DNA of 7,573 bases from Chloroflexota bacterium. GTDB lineage: Bacteria > Chloroflexota > Anaerolineae > UBA1429. The DNA lies in contig JAAZBY010000320.1 in NCBI GenBank assembly GCA_012513595.1, forward strand, positions 1 to 7,573, in the 5' to 3' direction. Positions 5,010 to 7,573 of the stretch are shown here, one piece after another. How positions within the stretch are numbered: position 1 is the stretch's first letter; every line of letters starts with the position of its first letter. Position numbers and translations under genes: made by a program. The notes beneath the pieces are model-generated. The model ran no database searches. It was given only the letters and a program-made list of their open reading frames with translations, and had not been told where the DNA came from.

Positions 5010-5034
5010 GCGGGCGCGGCGCTGCCGCGCCCGC
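5010..5034. promoter_or_regulatory. 11-bp GC hairpin abutting the phosphatase ribosome-binding site
   Basis: GCGGGCGCGGC (5010-5020) and GCCGCGCCCGC (5024-5034) pair perfectly around a 3-base loop. On the minus-strand mRNA it ends one base before AGGGGGG and 17 bases before the ATG at 4992. A stem this stable so close to a ribosome site could limit or gate translation. It could also be a plain terminator-like or cruciform element. Confidence 0.5.
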
Positions 5035-5123
5035 GGCCAGTACGGTGAACTCCATTGTGCCCACAGTGGTTGCCCAAACCCCCACGCCGCCGCCCGATCC
5101 AGCGGCATTCACGTGGGAAGCGT

Positions 5124-5151
5124 AGCGCGCCCACATGGGTTGCGCTATACT
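5124..5151 (+). promoter_or_regulatory. Candidate promoter -10 of the solute-binding-protein gene with overlapping dyad
   Basis: TATACT (5146-5151) sits in GCTATACT, the same eight bases found at the tadA promoter (2275-2282). No good -35 is present at the right distance, which suggests activator dependence or a false match. An interrupted dyad overlaps it: AGCGC (5124-5128) with GCGCT (5142-5146), and CCCA (5130-5133) with TGGG (5136-5139). If used, the mRNA leader would be about 225 bases. Confidence 0.35.
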
Positions 5152-5198
5152 CACAGCAAGCGGAACGACGCTCCCCTCCCCTCTCCGCTCCTGCGCTC

Positions 5199-5214
5199 GA
5201 CCGGAGATCCGGTC
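5199..5214. promoter_or_regulatory. Short dyad in the leader of the solute-binding-protein gene
   Basis: GACCGGA (5199-5205) and TCCGGTC (5208-5214) are perfect 7-bp arms with a 2-base centre. An overlapping alternative dyad is GGAGA (5203-5207) with TCTCC (5213-5217). Position and size suit a DNA operator. The two-base centre makes a simple RNA hairpin of the main dyad less natural. A weak -10-like TATACG follows at 5229-5234. Confidence 0.3.
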
Positions 5215-5381
5215 TCCTCTCCCCTCCCTATACGGGCACGGCCAGGAAGGAGGTGTAGCTCCACGATCTCCGCGTGCGTCTGCTGATAGCGCCTGTTCGT
5301 TGCTCGACTGGACCCAGGGCACCGACGCACCGCGTGCATGCCGGAGTCGTCTGGTGCGCAGATGGCCGGAAGGAGAGATCC

Positions 5382-7394
5382 ATGAGCAGCCTATCGCGTC
5401 GTGATTTTATCCGAGTTTCGTCGCTGGTTGCTGCCGGGACAGTAGCCGCCGCTTGCGTGTCTCCCACGCCCACTGCGGCGCCAGCCGGAGAGGTAAAAAC
5501 GCCGCAGGAGACGGCACCGGCCCCGCAGCCGCAGGCCCAGCCCGAGGTCTCCCGTTACTCCGAGGCCCCGACGCTGACCGATCTCGTGTCGAAAGGAGAG
5601 CTCCCCCCCGTCGATGAGCGGCTCCCCGAGAGCCCCGATGTCTTGGCCCCTGTGGAGTCGGTCGGCAAGTACGGGGGCACCTGGCGTCGCGGCTTCAAGG
5701 GCGTCTCTGACCGCTGGGGCCCCACCAAGCTCAACTCCAACAACCTGGCCACGTTCAACCTGGACCTCACGCTGCGCCCAGCCGTAGTCGAATCTTGGCA
5801 GACCAACGAAGACGCCTCGACCTGGACCTGGAACCTGCGGAAGGGCACCAAGTGGTCCGATGGGGTCCCCCTGACCAGTGAGCACTTTGCCTGGTACTAC
5901 CAGTACCAGGCGCAGAACACGGACCTGAGCCCCACGATCCCAACCGTTCTCAGTACGGGGACGCCCAAAGTGCTTGCCGAGCTCGAGACGCCCGACGAGT
6001 TCACCGTCACCTACAAGTTCGCACACCCCAACCCGCTCTTGGTCTACTCGGTGGCCTCGCACACGTTACAGCCCCTCTACAGCCCCGGGCACTACATGAA
6101 GCGCTACCACATGGAGCTAACGGACGATCCCGCCGCACTGCAGGCCGAGATCAAGGAGAAGGGGTTCGATAGCTGGGCTGCCTACTTTGGGGACCGCAAC
6201 AACTGGTACCTGAACCCGGAACGCCCCGGCACGGATCCCTGGGTGGCCACGAACACCCTCTCTGAGGAGCTGTTCATCCTGCAACGGAACCCTTACTTCT
6301 GGCAGGTCGACCCCGAGGGTCAGCAGCTCCCCTACATCGACAGGGTACACCATCGCCTGTTCGAGTCCACCGATACCTTCAACATGTGGGTTCTGAACGG
6401 GGAGGTTGACTGCCAGGGACGACACGTCGACATCGGCAACTACACCCTGTTCAAAGATGGCCAGGAGAAGGGCGCCTACGAGGTTGTCCTGAACGTGGGG
6501 CCCGACCACCTGTGCATCCAGCCCAACCTGACCAGCAAGAATCAGCGCCTGCGCGAGTTCTTCCAGCAGCGCAACGTCAAAATCGCCATGTTGCTATGCT
6601 TCAACCGTGCAGAGATCATTGAGCTGGCGTACAACGGCATGGGTAAGCCACGGCAGTACAGCCCGATCGAGCAATCGCCCAACTACTACCCCAAGCTGAG
6701 CGATGCCTACCTCGACTTTGACCCGGAGGAGGCCAACCGCCTACTGGATGAGGCCGGCTACACTGAGCGCGATGCTGTCGGCTACCGCCTCTGGAAGGAC
6801 CACTCGGGCGAACCCGTTTCCTTCATCATTGAGGGGACTGCCGCAGCCGGTTCCACGGATGAAGACGCCTTCCAGATGGAGGTCAAGTACCTGGCAGACG
6901 TGGGGATCAAGTCCACGTACAAGTATGTGGAGCGCTCGCTGTACGAAGAGCACTTCCAGGCCAACGAGGTCGACGTAGGGTCCTGGAGCGGCGACTACAC
7001 GGTCCTGCCGATCGTGTCGCCGGAGTACTTCCTGGGAACCGAGCTCGACCACCCCTGGGCAGTGGCCTGGGCGTTATGGCGCACCAATCCAGAAGACCCT
7101 AACGCAGAAGAGCCGCCTCAAGATCACTGGATCCGCAAGATCTGGGACATCTGGGATCAGGTGCGCCTCGAGGCCGATGAGGCCAAGCGCAACAAGCTCT
7201 TCGAGGGGATCTTGGACATCTGGGCAGAGGAACTGCCCATGATAGGCCTCGTCGGACAGCTGCCCAGAGCCGTCATCCGCAAGAATGGCCTACGGAACTA
7301 CCCGGGAGGGTATCCGTCGGATGACGCCGTCAAGGACGAGCACCTCCAGCCGGCCCAGCACCTGTACTGGGAGGAGCCGGACAAGCACGTCTAG
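5382..7394 (+). CDS. ABC transporter solute-binding lipoprotein, family 5 (peptide/oligosaccharide type), Tat-exported
   Basis: An extracytoplasmic receptor that would capture a peptide, oligosaccharide or similar solute for an ABC importer. The 670 residues are long for family 5 (SBP_bac_5), like the large members common in Chloroflexota and relatives. The N-terminus SRRDFIRVSS (5-14) is a twin-arginine signal. A hydrophobic stretch leads to AAAC with Cys25, a lipobox with Ala instead of the usual Leu at -3. A Pro/Ala/Gln linker (about 26-60) follows. Family-like core: VGKYGGTWRRGF, RPAVVESWQTNED and WTWNLRKGTKWSDGVPLTSEHFAW, the conserved 'F-x-LRxGxKWSDGxPxTAxDV' region. ATG 5382 has AAGGAG six bases upstream and places the Tat motif correctly; GTG 5274 would add 36 residues ahead of it. 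Ligand cannot be assigned. A hairpin follows closely and no permease or ATPase gene is seen in the remaining 179 bases. Confidence 0.92.
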   Translation: MSSLSRRDFIRVSSLVAAGTVAAACVSPTPTAAPAGEVKTPQETAPAPQPQAQPEVSRYSEAPTLTDLVSKGELPPVDERLPESPDVLAPVESVGKYGGTWRRGFKGVSDRWGPTKLNSNNLATFNLDLTLRPAVVESWQTNEDASTWTWNLRKGTKWSDGVPLTSEHFAWYYQYQAQNTDLSPTIPTVLSTGTPKVLAELETPDEFTVTYKFAHPNPLLVYSVASHTLQPLYSPGHYMKRYHMELTDDPAALQAEIKEKGFDSWAAYFGDRNNWYLNPERPGTDPWVATNTLSEELFILQRNPYFWQVDPEGQQLPYIDRVHHRLFESTDTFNMWVLNGEVDCQGRHVDIGNYTLFKDGQEKGAYEVVLNVGPDHLCIQPNLTSKNQRLREFFQQRNVKIAMLLCFNRAEIIELAYNGMGKPRQYSPIEQSPNYYPKLSDAYLDFDPEEANRLLDEAGYTERDAVGYRLWKDHSGEPVSFIIEGTAAAGSTDEDAFQMEVKYLADVGIKSTYKYVERSLYEEHFQANEVDVGSWSGDYTVLPIVSPEYFLGTELDHPWAVAWALWRTNPEDPNAEEPPQDHWIRKIWDIWDQVRLEADEAKRNKLFEGILDIWAEELPMIGLVGQLPRAVIRKNGLRNYPGGYPSDDAVKDEHLQPAQHLYWEEPDKHV

Positions 7395-7409
7395 GGCGCG
7401 TCCGCCTGC

Positions 7410-7437
7410 GCAGGTGGGGCCATCCGGCCCCACCTGC
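7410..7437 (+). terminator. 12-bp hairpin after the solute-binding-protein gene
   Basis: GCAGGTGGGGCC (7410-7421) and GGCCCCACCTGC (7426-7437) form a perfect stem with loop ATCC, starting 15 bases after the TAG stop. There is no T-run after it on the plus strand. Its position makes termination, or 3'-end protection of the mRNA, the simplest role. It may also serve a converging minus-strand gene. Confidence 0.65.
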
Positions 7438-7504
7438 CGCCCTACCGGGCTGCCACCCTGCGCGACACAGCGCTCCAGCGGCAGCTTCGCGCAGAACGCG
7501 CCGC

Positions 7505-7573
7505 CTACGGGCGTGACGGCACAGCGACCACGATCTTCACAGTGAACTCGGGCCCAAAGTAGTTCCCCGACCC
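7505..7573 (-). CDS. Possible C-terminal end of a converging gene (partial, unknown)
   Basis: Reading the minus strand inward from the right edge gives 22 codons and a TAG (7507-7505). The peptide ends in YFGPEFTVKIVVAVPSRP. It alternates hydrophobic residues like a beta strand, and 18 of 22 third positions are G or C, as in the other real genes here. There is no plus-strand start codon with a usable frame in this tail. Twenty-two open codons in GC-rich DNA can easily occur by chance, so this is only a candidate, with no function assigned. Confidence 0.3.
   Translation of the reverse strand, partial: GSGNYFGPEFTVKIVVAVPSRP

Larger units (their letters stand above)
4993..5381. other. Divergent regulatory region between the phosphatase and solute-binding-protein genes
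   Basis: This 389-base stretch has no credible gene. From left to right it holds the 5010-5034 hairpin next to the phosphatase ribosome site, a dyad (5124-5146) touching a TATACT -10, pyrimidine-rich runs (5169-5193 and 5213-5228) around a dyad (5199-5214), a perfect ribosome-binding sequence with no start codon (AAGGAGGTG, 5247-5255), and the real ribosome site of the binding-protein gene (AAGGAG, 5370-5375). No clear promoter was found for the phosphatase gene. Confidence 0.5.

Noticed and set aside
4993..5322. N-terminal extension of the histidine phosphatase frame
   Set aside because: The RHGE motif must be near the N-terminus, and the extension crosses the GC hairpin and has low-complexity sequence.
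5274..5381. 36-residue extension of the solute-binding protein from GTG 5274
   Set aside because: It would bury the Tat signal; ATG 5382 has an ideal ribosome site.
1..7573. Search for CRISPR arrays, insertion sequences, toxin-antitoxin pairs, phage or defence genes
   Set aside because: No regularly spaced direct repeats, transposase motifs or paired small genes were found by eye.

Overview
The window looks like a chromosomal segment of a GC-rich bacterium. The best guess is a member of Chloroflexota (Anaerolineae/Thermoflexia-like). This rests on general habit only: high GC, GTG starts, and a Tat-type lipoprotein solute-binding protein with a Pro/Ala/Gln linker. No marker gene fixes the lineage. 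GC is uneven: the first 60 bases are 24/60 G+C, while a typical stretch inside the rlmD-like gene (1021-1080) is 45/60.

Left edge (1-674, minus): the N-terminal 224 residues of an AT-richer, multi-pass membrane protein of unknown function, running off the edge. Between it and the next gene (675-889) lies a spacer with a long bulged stem-loop (795-850) and two mutually exclusive small hairpins at the end of the neighbouring gene.

Translation block (890-2895): a 23S rRNA uracil-C5 methyltransferase (RlmD/TrmA family, minus) and the tRNA adenosine deaminase TadA (plus) diverge from back-to-back promoters in 2205-2282. TadA appears to be read from a nearly leaderless mRNA. A class II tRNA-Ser(CGA) starts one base after its stop codon, and a perfect 34-base palindrome follows the tRNA.

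Middle (2919-4194): an APH/choline-kinase-fold phosphotransferase (plus) whose catalytic loop lacks the usual His. It ends in a hairpin that overlaps its last codons. It converges with a 68-residue DUF4177-like small protein (minus).

Right part (4393-7437): a histidine-phosphatase (phosphoglycerate-mutase-like) gene (minus) and a 670-residue Tat/lipoprotein family 5 solute-binding protein (plus) diverge from a 389-base regulatory region rich in dyads. The binding-protein gene ends in a 12-bp hairpin with no permease gene after it in the window. The last 69 bases may be the tail of a converging minus-strand gene.

The genes do not form one pathway. The coherent unit is the RNA-modification/tRNA block. 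I see no CRISPR array, insertion sequence, phage gene or recognisable defence system. The best leads for something undescribed are regulatory: the tadA-tRNA-palindrome arrangement, the dyads in promoters, and several strong hairpins that lack U-tracts.
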